Positions 20,135 to 20,562 of a DNA stretch of 20,562 bases are shown here, one piece after another. Under the pieces are notes generated by a model. It was given only the letters and a program-made list of their open reading frames with translations. It did no database searches and was not told the origin of the DNA. The stretch's first letter is position 1; the number at the start of each line of letters is the position of its first letter. The translations under genes were made by a program, and so were the position numbers. Source of the stretch: Ichthyophonus hoferi (taxonomy: Eukaryota > Opisthokonta > Ichthyosporea > Ichthyophonida > Ichthyophonidae); assembly GCA_002751075.1 (NCBI GenBank), contig NAOQ01000003.1, forward strand, positions 348,625 through 369,186, in the 5' to 3' direction.

Positions 20135-20451
20135 TTATGGCCTCTTTTCAAGAAATTGTTTTTCTGGATGATGGCATAAAGATATATATTTAGATCTAAG
20201 CTGAATTAGATGCGAGATGTTAGAAAAAATAATGGTCATGCTGCTTTAGTTTAGCAATTGATCATTCATGTATTTGACACGATTTAAACACTTCCAAGCA
20301 CTTACCTTTGCAGTACTTAATATTAAATCCCAGCACTAGCTGCTAAGTAGGAATATACGTAATTATACAACTCTATTTCAAAATAGTTCTACTTACGTTT
20401 ACCCATGAGGAATTTCATACTAAATGGGCAGTAATCAATTCTTCTAGCCTC
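20135..20451 (-). CDS. candidate last three exons of a gene entering from the right
   Basis: The first exon (20451-20397) is well supported. The acceptor AACCTCTTTATGCAG, an open frame EARRIDYCPFSMKFLMGK and a perfect GTAAGT donor all agree. A second exon (20335-20306) ends at another perfect donor (AAAG/GTAAGT) and reads LGFNIKYCK in the matching phase. A third (20163-20135), after acceptor CATCATCCAG, continues EKQFLEKRP and stops at TAA. The second exon could instead start at the earlier AG (20343), which would give a quick stop after PASAGI. The third exon also has another open frame (KNNFLKRGHKHKGFLPEND), so the ending is uncertain. No family is recognised. The gene would end about 1.2 kb upstream of the kinase start on the same strand. 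Confidence 0.38.
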
Positions 20452-20562
20452 CTGCATAAAGAGGTTAACTCTACTTCTAAAAATCATTCCATATCATAGT
20501 TCTAATTCTAATATTGTGGTATATTTTTTATATTGATAGATATGTTTCTGATAAAAACTCCT

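Noticed and set aside
20106-20184. plus-strand exon after the acceptor ATTCTTACAG
   Set aside because: All three frames are open for 20 or more codons, so openness carries no information; the minus strand reading is preferred because it joins to neighbouring exons.

Overview
The window is eukaryotic. It is strongly AT-rich, its genes are split by GT-AG introns of roughly 150 to 1400 bases, and much of the non-coding DNA is simple-sequence (TATAG/CTATA)n. A THAP zinc finger, a WNK-pathway SPAK/OSR1 kinase and a near-canonical Cdc42 together point to an animal. The short introns and base composition would fit an early-branching lineage such as a sponge, but the sequence alone does not settle this.

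Layout. 1-4614 (+): the 3' part of a multi-exon gene. Six exons give 214 residues with fully consistent phases, and the C-terminal region resembles the Fanconi core proteins FAAP100/FANCB from memory. Its introns hold pentanucleotide arrays and a 63-bp minisatellite. 4615-7738: mostly intergenic, with a dispersed repeat just after the first gene and several short candidate exons of uncertain strand. 7739-10056 (-): a complete three-exon Cdc42 of 191 residues. 10057-12507: an AT-rich gap with two tandem repeats. 12508-13533 (+): a single-exon THAP protein of 341 residues. 13600-13835: a second, inverted copy of the dispersed repeat. 14334-14938 (-): four small exons with matching phases, possibly a small or partial gene. 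15299-18893 (-): a complete five-exon SPAK/OSR1-type Ste20 kinase of 484 residues whose start lies in a 20-base exon. 18894-20134: intergenic, with a three-copy tandem repeat of about 117 bp. 20135-20451 (-): what looks like the last three exons of another gene running in from the right.

Functionally the genes do not form a cluster. Cdc42 (actin and polarity switch) and the SPAK/OSR1 kinase (ion transport control downstream of WNK) are housekeeping signalling genes. The first gene may belong to DNA crosslink repair, and the THAP protein is probably a DNA-binding regulator. No virus-like element, CRISPR array, rRNA or convincing tRNA was seen. No previously undescribed system could be demonstrated. 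The best leads are the inverted repeat pair that abuts two gene 3' ends, the THAP protein with an unrecognised C-terminal half, and the unannotated small multi-exon candidates.
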